From an uncultured Acetatifactor sp. (GTDB lineage Bacteria > Bacillota > Clostridia > Lachnospirales > Lachnospiraceae), in NCBI GenBank assembly GCA_910585015.1, contig CAJUCT010000002.1, positions 112,456 through 176,455 on the forward strand: 64,000 nt of DNA. Direction: 5' to 3'. This document shows, piece after piece, positions 33,873-41,862 of this stretch. Numbering within the stretch: position 1 is the first letter of the stretch; every line of letters begins with the position of its first letter. The notes under the pieces are model-generated. The model was not told where the DNA came from. It ran no database searches and saw only the letters and a program-made list of their open reading frames with translations. A program made the translations under genes and the position numbers.

Positions 33873-35264
33873 ATGAAAAGTGTTCCCAGACTTATAAGAC
33901 GCTTTATAAGTATATTGTTTTTGAGCATATTTTTCCTTTTGCTGCTGAATTTTCTGCTCTTATATTTTATGACCAAAGACCAGACTTCCAGCCGCTCCCC
34001 TTACGCCACGGCCCAGGAGGCGGCCCGGGGGCTGATAAGAGACGGGGAGAACTGCGCGCTGGGGCAGGATTTCCAGGAGATGCTGCGAGAGGAAAATGCC
34101 TGGGCGGTTTTTATTGACAATGACACCCACAGGGTGATTTGGCACACAGAGGATCTCCCCGAGGATATTCCCATGGAATACTCTCTCTCGGAGATCGCGG
34201 ATCTTACGCTGGGCTATGTCAGAGATTATCCCACCTATGTGGGAGACGGCGACAATGGGATTATGGTTTTGGGCTACCCCAGGGACAGGTACTGGAAATC
34301 CATGTGGCCTACCTGGGATTATGACTTTATCGCCAATCTGCCCTGGAATATTTTAACGGTTATGCTGCTCAACCTTTTGTCTTTCCTGATTCTGTATATG
34401 GTGGCAAACACGGGCCTGTTAAAGTCCGTGAATCCCATCGTCAAGGGCATCCAGACCCTGCCCACGGGAGAGCCTGTCTATGTCAGGGAAAAGGGTGTGC
34501 TCTCCGAACTGGCGGCAAGTATCAACCATACCTCCGAGATGCTGCAGATGCAGCAGCGGCAGCTGCGTCGTAAGGAGACGGCCCGGGCCAACTGGATAGC
34601 GGGTGTCTCCCACGATATACGCACACCTCTGTCCATGGTTATGGGTTATGCGGGGCAATTGGCCGGGGACTTGCGGCTGCCCGAGGAAGAACAGAAGAAA
34701 GCCCAGGTGATCGTGAGACAGAGCGCCCGAATGAAGAATCTGATCAATGATCTGAATCTGGCCTCTAAATTGGAATACAATATGCAGCCGCTGGCCCGAG
34801 GCCGGGAGAATGCGGTGGCTCTTGTGAGGCAGGTGGCGGTGGATTTTATCAATATGGATATTGACAGGAGATTTCAGATAGAATGGACTGCGGAGGAAAG
34901 CCTGAGGGCCTGCATGGTCGATGGGGACAGAGATCTTCTTATGCGGGCGGTGTCCAACCTCATACAGAACAGCATCAACCACAATGAGCAGGGGTGCCGC
35001 ATCTATGTGGGGGTCTGGCAGGAGGAGGGCAGCTGCGTCATCCGCGTGGAGGATGACGGTAAAGGCGCGTCCGACGCGCAGATCGAGAAGTTAAATCATA
35101 CGCCTCACTATATGGTCTGTGATACCAATACCACCGAGCAGCGCCACGGACTGGGGCTGCTGATTGTCAGGCAGATCGCCGCGTCCCACGGCGGCACCGT
35201 CCGCATCGGGCGCAGTTCCTACGGCGGCCTCTCGGTGGAGATCGTTCTGCCGGTGGATTCATAG
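33873..35264 (+). CDS. sensor histidine kinase
   Basis: A 463-residue membrane kinase. Helix one is ISILFLSIFFLLLLNFLLLY (about 12-31). An extracytoplasmic sensor of about 120 residues and helix two (NILTVMLLNLLSFLILYMVA) follow. The dimerisation/phospho-acceptor domain has the histidine in AGVSHDIRTPLSMV, and the ATPase domain has NLIQNSINHN, EDDGKGA and GLGLLIVRQIAASHGG. It phosphorylates the regulator encoded just upstream. The long external loop differs from the short-loop Bce kinases such as the one at 58010. The ATG at 33873 follows a strong SD. Confidence 0.9.
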   Translation: MKSVPRLIRRFISILFLSIFFLLLLNFLLLYFMTKDQTSSRSPYATAQEAARGLIRDGENCALGQDFQEMLREENAWAVFIDNDTHRVIWHTEDLPEDIPMEYSLSEIADLTLGYVRDYPTYVGDGDNGIMVLGYPRDRYWKSMWPTWDYDFIANLPWNILTVMLLNLLSFLILYMVANTGLLKSVNPIVKGIQTLPTGEPVYVREKGVLSELAASINHTSEMLQMQQRQLRRKETARANWIAGVSHDIRTPLSMVMGYAGQLAGDLRLPEEEQKKAQVIVRQSARMKNLINDLNLASKLEYNMQPLARGRENAVALVRQVAVDFINMDIDRRFQIEWTAEESLRACMVDGDRDLLMRAVSNLIQNSINHNEQGCRIYVGVWQEEGSCVIRVEDDGKGASDAQIEKLNHTPHYMVCDTNTTEQRHGLGLLIVRQIAASHGGTVRIGRSSYGGLSVEIVLPVDS

Positions 35265-35315
35265 AAGCAAAAGGTAGAGGTTTTCGCGATAGTTTGGAGT
35301 TTTGTAATTTGTGTA

Positions 35316-35345
35316 TTGCAGAAAGAATATAGGAACTGCTATAAT
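35316..35345 (+). promoter_or_regulatory. probable promoter of the small basic-tail protein gene
   Basis: TTGCAG (35316-35321) and a perfect TATAAT (35340-35345) are 18 bases apart, about 150 bases before the start at 35494. Confidence 0.5.
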
Positions 35346-35493
35346 TGCTGTGAAAGAAATCGAAGAAACTGGATGACAACAACCCCGACAAACGCTACTA
35401 TTTCTTTTCGTAAGAGACAATGGCCCCATGGTTAGAATAGGTATGACCTATGCTCTAAACGGAAGGCAGAAATATTAAGGGAGAAATGAATAT

Positions 35494-35964
35494 ATGAAAA
35501 ACAATAATAAGAAGAATCGGATCGGCAAAAAGCAGGCAAACAGAAAGCAGACAGGTACAAATAATGGAGGGAACCATGGATCCAGGCAGGATTTCCCGGC
35601 GTCTGCGGCCGATGTGCCAGCCGACTGGTTCTATATGTCCGACGGGGATATCACAGCGGCAACTCTCAAGGAGGCGCTGGCTGACACCGTGTATAAAGTG
35701 GAGTTCTGGGAGGACGCCCAGGTGTTGGAGATTGCCTTGGGGGAGAGCGGCTGCCTGGATGTGGAAGTTATAGAGCCCCGCCTGGAGGAGAAAGAGGCGG
35801 ATGCCTTTCTGGAAAAGCATCAGGTAAAATTCCTCTGTTATATCACATTTAAGCCAGAGAACTATGAAGCGGCCCGGTCTGTGATGGAACATATCTGCGG
35901 CAGAATCGGTGGATTTTTCTGTGGGGATACGGAGGATTTTACTCCGCTGATTGGGCGGCAATGA
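35494..35964 (+). CDS. hypothetical protein with basic N-terminal tail
   Basis: A 156-residue protein. The first 30 residues are basic and low-complexity (MKNNNKKNRIGKKQANRKQT). The rest is acidic and looks like one alpha/beta domain (TVYKVEFWEDAQVLEIALGE, then CLDVEVIEPRLEEKEADAFL). There is no signal peptide or membrane helix. I recognise no family; the acidic domain is reminiscent of small immunity-like proteins, but this is a guess. The SD is AAGGGAG. The 273 bases after it (35965-36237) hold nothing I can assign. Confidence 0.65.
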   Translation: MKNNNKKNRIGKKQANRKQTGTNNGGNHGSRQDFPASAADVPADWFYMSDGDITAATLKEALADTVYKVEFWEDAQVLEIALGESGCLDVEVIEPRLEEKEADAFLEKHQVKFLCYITFKPENYEAARSVMEHICGRIGGFFCGDTEDFTPLIGRQ

Positions 35965-36237
35965 TGATTTTCATCTGAGGGTTGTTTTTGATGAAGCTGA
36001 AAATGCTGCTGCATGGATCATCATGCGGCGGCGTTTCTTAATTCCGCTATTAACACTGCATAACGCCGGAATTTACCATACTGCATTGGCTAAACGCATA
36101 GGCTTAAGTTATGTAGTCAGGTTAGTGGGAAATTTTAACTGTTAGGCAGTATATATTCTACATATTTCTCACCGTTATGGTGGATTATTTAAAAAAGAAA
36201 AAATCATAAATCATAGAAAGACGAAAGGGACAGAAAA

Positions 36238-36633
36238 ATGAGTAGATTAGAAGAGGCAAGAGAATTTTTCAAGGCGGATATATTCGCCACACAGACCACG
36301 GGGATTGTCATCGAGGAGGTGGCGGACGGGTACGCCCGCTGTAGTTTGGAGACGGAGGAAAAACATATGGCGGCGCATCACCATGTGATGGGAGGCGCAT
36401 TGTTCACCATGGCGGATTTCGCCTTCGCTGTGGCCGCTAATCCCCCCGGACAGATGACCGTGACGGCCACCAGCAATATCAGCTATATCAGTATGCCCAA
36501 GGATGCAAGACTGGTTGCGGAGTGCAGGCAGATCAAGGACGGCAGGCGGGCCTGCTACTATGAGACCCAGATTACAGACGGGCTGGGCAATCTGGTGGCG
36601 GTGGTGACAGCCATGGGAATGCATATGAACTGA
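36238..36633 (+). CDS. PaaI-type hotdog thioesterase
   Basis: A 131-residue single hotdog-fold protein of the PaaI acyl-CoA thioesterase family. The catalytic loop AAHHHVMGGALFTMADFAFAVA contains the HxxxGG/D arrangement, and the outer strand is TATSNISYISMPKDARLVAE. It would hydrolyse acyl- or aryl-CoA in the cytoplasm; the natural substrate is unknown. The metallo-hydrolase gene follows after 25 bases, so they are probably co-transcribed. The start follows AAAGGGACAG. Confidence 0.9.
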   Translation: MSRLEEAREFFKADIFATQTTGIVIEEVADGYARCSLETEEKHMAAHHHVMGGALFTMADFAFAVAANPPGQMTVTATSNISYISMPKDARLVAECRQIKDGRRACYYETQITDGLGNLVAVVTAMGMHMN

Positions 36634-36658
36634 GTATAGATAAGGGAGGTTGTAAGAC

Positions 36659-37468
36659 ATGATTATCAAAGTACTGGTGGAGAACACGGCCATATCTGAG
36701 GAATACGGAAAAATACACGGCTTATGCCTGTATATAGAGACGGAAAAACACAAGATTTTGTTCGATTTAGGGCCGGATAAACTGTTTCTGGAAAATGCGG
36801 AAAAGATGGGAGTAAAGATTGAGGAGATTGACACAGTGGTGATCTCCCACGGGCACTATGACCACGGCGGGGCGCTGGGACTGTTTTTGCGGCACAACCA
36901 CAGGGCCAGGATATATGTCCATAAGAAAGCGTTTACCGGGCATTTTACCAAAGTGCTGGGGCTGTTGTATATCGGTGTGGGGCTGGATGCCTCCCTGGCC
37001 TCCCATGAGCAGATCGTCCTCACCGAGGGCAATCTGGAGCTGGATGAGGAACTGCTGATTATCACGGACGTGAAAGAGCGGGAATTGTTTCCTCAGTCCA
37101 ACCGAAGTCTGTACACAGCAGAAAACGGGAAGAAGCTGCGGGATGACTTCGCCCATGAGCAGAGCCTGCTGATCCGGGAGGGAGAAAACAAGGTTCTGCT
37201 GGCGGGCTGTGCCCACTGCGGCATTGTGAATATTGTGAACAGGGCCAACCGGGATCTGGGTGAGCCCGTGACCCATGTGATCGGCGGATTTCATATCTGG
37301 AAAGACAAGTCTCCAGAGTTGGTGCGGGATATAGCGCAGCGGCTGAAAGGCCATGACATACGGTATTATACCTGTCACTGCACCGGGCAGAAGAATTTTG
37401 CCCTGCTGCAGGAGGAGATGAAGGAGCAGATACAATATGTGCCTGTGGGAACGGTTTTAAAGATATAG
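36659..37468 (+). CDS. MBL-fold metallo-hydrolase
   Basis: A 269-residue metallo-beta-lactamase-fold enzyme. The metal-binding motif is VISHGHYDHGGALGLF (HxHxDH), with further ligands likely in AGCAHCGIVNI, IGGFHIW and YYTCHCTGQ. The sequence resembles the archaeal/bacterial group annotated as dihydropterin ribofuranosylaminobenzene-phosphate synthase-like proteins, which is a weak functional guide. The cytoplasmic substrate is unknown. The SD is AAGGGAGG. It lies close behind the thioesterase gene. Confidence 0.85.
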   Translation: MIIKVLVENTAISEEYGKIHGLCLYIETEKHKILFDLGPDKLFLENAEKMGVKIEEIDTVVISHGHYDHGGALGLFLRHNHRARIYVHKKAFTGHFTKVLGLLYIGVGLDASLASHEQIVLTEGNLELDEELLIITDVKERELFPQSNRSLYTAENGKKLRDDFAHEQSLLIREGENKVLLAGCAHCGIVNIVNRANRDLGEPVTHVIGGFHIWKDKSPELVRDIAQRLKGHDIRYYTCHCTGQKNFALLQEEMKEQIQYVPVGTVLKI

Positions 37469-37642
37469 AGGGCCGAAGTCATTTTTGCCAATTGCAAAGA
37501 CGAAGTGGTTACGTTCAGACATCAGGTATCGTCCAGAGAGACATTTGCCGACGGTGCGGTTGAAGTTTCCCTGTGGACCGACAGGCAGCAAAGCGGGTTA
37601 TATTGTATGGACGATTTTTGTAATCGGGAAGATGGTTTTTAG
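37469..37642 (+). pseudogene. start-less coding fragment after the metallo-hydrolase gene
   Basis: Directly after the metallo-hydrolase stop the same frame stays open for 57 codons (AEVIFANCKDEVVTFRHQVS, then SLWTDRQQSGLYCMDD) to a stop at 37640. There is no start codon with an SD. The composition looks coding, but I do not recognise the protein. It is probably a remnant of a lost gene; stop-codon readthrough is less likely. Confidence 0.35.
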
Positions 37643-37659
37643 AAAGCTGAGGAGATGCT

Positions 37660-38012
37660 ATGACAAACGAGCAGGGAGCGGAGCGGCTGATTGACCGGGA
37701 GGATTGTCATTTCACCGATCTATGCCCTGGCTATTGTATGCGACAGTCTATGGAAATCCCTGTGAGAACCTGGATCCGGTGCTGCAGGTTCCCATGTTAT
37801 ACTTTGACGGCGGGAGGGCATCGCAGGAGCAGTTGATAATAGTGGAGTACTGGATGGAAAACCAGAGGCCAGATGTGGAGGAGTACAGCTGCGTAAATTA
37901 TTCGGAAGCGGATCTGGACGGCGGAGAGTACTATCATGTGATCCGCTATGAGCAAAATGGAGCAGCCAGGGAATACAGGATAAATGACTCCACAGGCGAG
38001 TTGGAGGAGTGA
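37660..38012 (+). pseudogene. small hypothetical gene with apparent frameshift
   Basis: An ATG at 37660 with GAGGAG upstream opens MTNEQGAERLIDREDCHFTD but soon continues as non-coding-looking sequence. In another frame a clean 102-residue stretch runs from 37704 (WLLYATVYGNPCENLDPVLQ, then YYHVIRYEQNGAAREYRIND) to 38012. The SD belongs to the first frame and the good protein to the second, so a small indel near 37700-37740 is likely. If no indel exists, the 102-residue protein from 37704 would lack an RBS. The family is unknown. Confidence 0.4.
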
Positions 38013-38127
38013 ACAGGAAATTTGTGCTCTCAAAAAGGTTGTTATTTTACAGTAGATGGATTAATATTGAGTATAGAAGAGAGTTAAACGCAGGGCGTTT
38101 TGCTCATTGTGGAAGGAGGCAGTTATT

Positions 38128-38463
38128 ATGCAGACAATCATTGTTTTATTAAATCCCGGTAAACTTGAGAATCCGGACCTGGACATACGTTATCAGATAC
38201 CGGATCGCATTGAAGAAGTGTCTGGCGGTATTATACAGGATAACGGATACGACTATATAGACGCCCCGGAGGGACAGCCTGGACCACTGTTGGGTATTTG
38301 GCTTAAAACAGAGTCGGCGAGTGAAAACTGGCCCATACTTTTAAACCTTTTCCGGGAAGAACATTTTATGGGGAATGACTTGTCTTTATCAGCGGAAATT
38401 TTTATCTCTAAAAAAGATACGGATGATGTGGGGAACTGTACATTGGTATTCCCGGAACAATAA
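38128..38463 (+). CDS. hypothetical small soluble protein
   Basis: A 111-residue protein (MQTIIVLLNPGKLENPDLDI at its start) with an alternating alpha/beta pattern and no membrane segment. It resembles, in size and acidity, small immunity or stress proteins, but I recognise no family. AAGGAGG lies about ten bases before the ATG at 38128. Thirty bases after the stop a truncated MITE-like element begins. Confidence 0.6.
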   Translation: MQTIIVLLNPGKLENPDLDIRYQIPDRIEEVSGGIIQDNGYDYIDAPEGQPGPLLGIWLKTESASENWPILLNLFREEHFMGNDLSLSAEIFISKKDTDDVGNCTLVFPEQ

Positions 38464-38493
38464 TCTTTCGAGCGGGAAACAGTGTAACTACAG

Positions 38494-38569
38494 TAGGCGA
38501 TTGCGAAACTATTTCCGCAAGTGACGGGACTGGTCAATATATACAAAAACGGGCTCCGATGCAGTGGCC
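38494..38569. mobile_element. MITE-like element, truncated copy (left half)
   Basis: TAGGCGATTGCGAAAC (38494-38509) opens the element. It matches the full copy at 41692 through the central GCAGTGGCC and then stops at 38569. The right half, including the second inverted end, is absent. The break abuts coding sequence of a kinase-like gene that has lost its 5' end. Confidence 0.85.
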
Positions 38570-39042
38570 TGAGACTTTTCCACAATCATATGATGATTGA
38601 GCCGGTGCTTGAGATATTTGGCGGATGGCGGGGAGACGTGGTGAGCAGGCTGCGCAGGGTCATATTGGAGGAGTTTGTGAAAAGCGACTGCGAGGGCATG
38701 ATATTTACTTATATGTGGGCATTTGACATGCCGTCGGACCGGGACTACATACAGGGGGTTGCGAAGCTGTTTGAGGAAAATGGGGCGGATATTTACTGCG
38801 TGGAACTGGTGGCGTCCCAGGAGATCCGGCTGCAGCGCAATCGCACGGAGAACCGTTTAAACAATAAAGCCTCTAAGCGGGATCTGGATTTTTCCACGAG
38901 CCTTATATTGAACGAGGACGCCAACCATCGCCTGGAGAGCCGGGAAGGGGAGATTCCCTTTGCCAATTATATGCGGATTGACAATTCCCGGCTTTCACCG
39001 GAGGCGGTGGCTAAGCGTGTTCAGGAGTGTTTTGAATTATAA
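38570..39042 (+). pseudogene. P-loop kinase-like gene, 5' end replaced by MITE half
   Basis: The frame reads RLFHNHMMIEPVLEIFGGWR, then GMIFTYMWAFDMPSDRDYIQ, then ASQEIRLQRNRTENRLNNKA, the middle and end of a nucleotide kinase-like AAA protein (shikimate-kinase-like family in Firmicutes). The N-terminal strand and Walker A P-loop that should precede FHNHM are missing. The open frame instead continues upstream into the MITE from an ATG at 38521. A translated product would be ATP-binding-dead. Confidence 0.75.
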
Positions 39043-39099
39043 TCTTGGATAGTCTTGCATGCATGGCAGAATGACAGAATGGCTATATGGAGGGGAACT

Positions 39100-40275
39100 A
39101 TGAGTTATATTACAACATACACGGGCAAACATTTCGAACCAGCATGTCCGGAAAGGGAAAAGATTGATATTCGGGATATCGCCCATGCTCTGTCCCTGAC
39201 CTGTAGGGGGAACGGACACGTGAAGACTTTTTTCTCTGTGGGGCAGCACTGCATCCACTGTGCTTTGGAGGCGGAGGCCAGGGGATACAGCCGTCGGTTG
39301 GTTCTGGCCTGCCTGCTTCACGATGCCAGCGAGTGCTATATGTCGGATGTGCCCCGGCCGGTCAAGGAGACTATGCCGCAGTACAAGGTTGTGGAGGAGC
39401 GGCTGCTTGAGCAGGTCTATATCAAGTATCTGGGGTCTTCACTGACGGACGAGGAGGAAAAGCAGGTAAAGCAAATTGACAATGATATGCTGTATTATGA
39501 CCTGCTGTATCTGTTGAATGAAAAAACTGAGCAGGATGCCCCGGTGATGGCGACGGATTTTTCCTATGAGGTGCTTTCCTTTGAACAGGTGGAGAGACGG
39601 TATCTGGAACTGTTTGCCCGTCTGGGGGAGAGGGCAGGAGAGGAGCGCCTCTTTTCCACGGACTGTTTCGAAATTCGCTGCAGCCGGGACAGCGAGGAGT
39701 TGGTGGGAGAGATATCCGGGACGCTCCTTGAAAATATGGAGAAGCTCATGGGTTTTTTTCAGTTGGAGAAGCTGGAGAAAAAGATATCCGTAGTCATTTA
39801 TCCGGATATAGATGCCTATGCCGCTCATGTAAAGGAATGCGGGCAGGAGTATTATGAGTGGATGGTTGCGGATACCTTTGATGGAGGGATCAACGTGCTG
39901 ACTCTGGAGGCTTGCCGCAGCAGCAGCTCCCACGCCCGGATGGACAGGGCGGAATATGCCCGGCTGATTGTCCATGAGTTTGTGCATATCTGCCAACAGC
40001 AGGTGGAGCCAAACTGCTACGGATGCATATGGTTCTGGGAGGCTCTTGCCACCAACCTGGCGGGCCAGATTATGCCCCCTGTGGAGATTAGCTGCAGCCG
40101 GGAGGAATTGATGTTCCACTACCAGGAACTTCCGGCGTCTTATGCCATATCTTATCGGTTGGGAAAATATATGCTGGAGCACCTGCCCTATGAACAGATT
40201 TACAACTATATCCGCAAGCCCGCGGCACTTTGGGAGGATACGGAGAAAATACTGGAAGCGGCAAAACAGGCATAA
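39100..40275 (+). CDS. HD-domain hydrolase fused to a gluzincin-like metallopeptidase domain
   Basis: A 391-residue protein with two catalytic-looking halves. Residues 1-190 are an HD phosphohydrolase (H50, then CLLHDASECYMSDVPRP with H74-D75), related to YfbR-like 5'-nucleotidases. Residues 195-391 contain RLIVHEFVHICQQQVE (HExxH at 292-296) and WFWEALA with E314, the spacing of zinc ligands in gluzincin peptidases of the MA clan. HD proteins of this type usually stop near residue 190. No signal peptide is present, so both act in the cytoplasm. The ATG at 39100 follows GGAGGGG. Confidence 0.8.
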   Translation: MSYITTYTGKHFEPACPEREKIDIRDIAHALSLTCRGNGHVKTFFSVGQHCIHCALEAEARGYSRRLVLACLLHDASECYMSDVPRPVKETMPQYKVVEERLLEQVYIKYLGSSLTDEEEKQVKQIDNDMLYYDLLYLLNEKTEQDAPVMATDFSYEVLSFEQVERRYLELFARLGERAGEERLFSTDCFEIRCSRDSEELVGEISGTLLENMEKLMGFFQLEKLEKKISVVIYPDIDAYAAHVKECGQEYYEWMVADTFDGGINVLTLEACRSSSSHARMDRAEYARLIVHEFVHICQQQVEPNCYGCIWFWEALATNLAGQIMPPVEISCSREELMFHYQELPASYAISYRLGKYMLEHLPYEQIYNYIRKPAALWEDTEKILEAAKQA

Positions 40276-40342
40276 TATTCTTAAAATCTATTGGCAAACC
40301 GCATTACAAGCAAAGCCTATGTTATCAGAGGGAGGACACGGT

Positions 40343-41113
40343 ATGATTTATAAATTGATAATTTGCTTTCTGGCGGGGATTGGAGCCGGTCTCGGCACCG
40401 GGTTTGCGGGCATGAGCGCCGCCGCCGTGATCAGCCCCATGCTTATCACTTTCCTGGGGCTCCCGGCCTATGAGGCCGTGGGCATAGCCCTGGCCAGCGA
40501 TGTTTTGGCCAGCGCTGTCAGCGCTTATACTTATGGAAAAAACAAGAATCTGGACATCCGCAACGGTCTGGTGATGATGGTTACGGTTTTGCTTTTCACT
40601 CTGATGGGAAGCTGGGCGGCCAGCAGGGTTCCGAACACTACCATGGGCAGTTTTTCCGTTTTTATGACCCTGCTGCTGGGAATTAAGTTTATCGTAAAGC
40701 CGGTTATGACCACCAAGGAATCCATGAACAGGGTCAGCGGGAGAAAGCGGATCATACAGTCGGTTATCAGTGGAATTGTGGTCGGATTTATCTGCGGTTT
40801 CATCGGGGCCGGCGGCGGTATGATGATGCTTCTGATCCTGACCAGCGTTCTGGGATATGAATTGAAAACGGCAGTCGGAACCAGCGTGTTTATTATGACT
40901 TTTACTGCACTGACCGGATCAGTCAGCCACTTTGCCATTGGTGGTATGCCGGATCTGTGGTGCCTGTTTTTCTGTGTGGCCTCCACACTGCTGTGGGCCA
41001 GAATCGCCGCCAAATTTGCCAACAAGGCCAGCGCCGTCACCCTGAACAGGGCCACGGGCGTGGTTCTGGCAGTGCTGGGAGTAGCGATCCTAACCGTGAA
41101 TTTTATCAAGTGA
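40343..41113 (+). CDS. TSUP-family (TauE/SafE-like) membrane transporter
   Basis: A 256-residue permease with seven to eight helices and the two-fold TSUP repeat: GAGLGTGFAGMSAAAVISPM in the first half and GFICGFIGAGGGMMMLLILT in the second. TSUP proteins move sulfite, sulfonates or other small organic anions; the substrate is unknown here. The ATG at 40343 follows GGGAGG. A decayed hairpin-B-like sequence (GCATTACAAGC/GCCTATGTTATC, about 40302-40326) lies in the leader. Confidence 0.88.
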   Translation: MIYKLIICFLAGIGAGLGTGFAGMSAAAVISPMLITFLGLPAYEAVGIALASDVLASAVSAYTYGKNKNLDIRNGLVMMVTVLLFTLMGSWAASRVPNTTMGSFSVFMTLLLGIKFIVKPVMTTKESMNRVSGRKRIIQSVISGIVVGFICGFIGAGGGMMMLLILTSVLGYELKTAVGTSVFIMTFTALTGSVSHFAIGGMPDLWCLFFCVASTLLWARIAAKFANKASAVTLNRATGVVLAVLGVAILTVNFIK

Positions 41114-41158
41114 GTTGCGGTTCCGCATAGAGATAGGGACAAAGGTACAAAAGATGGA

Positions 41159-41488
41159 TTATTCAACTATAGTAGCTAAATCACAACGGATATATCCTGT
41201 CTTGTCTCCAATCGGAATCTGATACCATTCATATCCGTGGGCGTCATTTACTGTGTCTAAAAGTAAAAATGTTTCTCCCTGCAGCGCGTTTCCTATTATA
41301 TCAGAAGAACTGTCAGGAGCAGATTGTATTTTTACGATTTCACCAAAAATTTGAATAAATATTTCATTTTTCTCTACACGGGAGCTGATTAACAATATAG
41401 CGGCGATAATCGCATATGTGCCGATTATACATGCCGCTATTAATACGAGCTTACCTTTGCTGTGTTTTGTTTTTTTGCTATCATCCAT
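41159..41488 (-). CDS. membrane-anchored SH3b-like protein
   Basis: A 109-residue protein with a basic N-terminus, one membrane helix (KLVLIAACIIGTYAIIAAIL, about 13-32) and a small extracytoplasmic bacterial-SH3-like domain (VKIQSAPDSSSDIIGNALQG, then WYQIPIGDKTGYIRCDLA). SH3b domains bind cell-wall peptides or act as spacers. It is more AT-rich than its neighbours and stands alone on the minus strand between two plus-strand genes. No enzyme partner is visible. Confidence 0.75.
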   Translation of the reverse strand: MDDSKKTKHSKGKLVLIAACIIGTYAIIAAILLISSRVEKNEIFIQIFGEIVKIQSAPDSSSDIIGNALQGETFLLLDTVNDAHGYEWYQIPIGDKTGYIRCDLATIVE

Positions 41489-41598
41489 AAATATTTATTA
41501 GCCTCTCATATAGTATATTGGTTACTTCTTTCCATGCATTGTACCACAATATTTATGTGAAATTTACCGAGAACGTATGTTTATATCCAAAAAACATC

Positions 41599-41640
41599 TT
41601 GACTTGAAGTAGGCTTTAAGTTATATACTATGCTTAAAGC
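41599..41640 (+). promoter_or_regulatory. promoter with overlapping palindromic operator
   Basis: TTGACT (41599-41604) and TATATA (41622-41627) are 17 bases apart. A perfect eight-base inverted repeat, GCTTTAAG (41613-41620) and CTTAAAGC (41633-41640), brackets the -10 box, as a repressor operator would. The unit would transcribe the MITE-like element and then the DUF362 gene. Confidence 0.55.
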
Positions 41641-41691
41641 TATTTTATTAACTTTAGCGGTATCTGTCAAGAATTGGTATTTTTGCACAAT

Positions 41692-41833
41692 TAGGTGATT
41701 GCGAAACGTTCTCCGCAAGTGACGTGGCTGGTCAATATATACAAAAACGGGCTCCGATGCAGTGGCCAGTCGCCCTTATTTTGTATATATTGCCCATCCA
41801 CTGTTCCCGGAAAGGGAGTTTCGCAATTGCCTA
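41692..41833. mobile_element. MITE-like palindromic element, full copy 2
   Basis: A 142-bp element with 16-base inverted ends TAGGTGATTGCGAAAC (41692) and GTTTCGCAATTGCCTA (to 41833), matching at 14 of 16 positions. The inner inverted pair CAATATATACAAAA / TTTTGTATATATTG is also present. It lies in opposite orientation to the copy at 22785. It ends 30 bases before the DUF362 start codon. No transposase gene of matching ends is in the window. Confidence 0.88.
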
Positions 41834-41862
41834 TTTTGCACAATCAATGAGAGGAGAAGGGT

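Noticed and set aside
35951..36145. 64-codon frame after the basic-tail protein
   Set aside because: It overlaps the previous gene, has no SD and shows no protein-like pattern.
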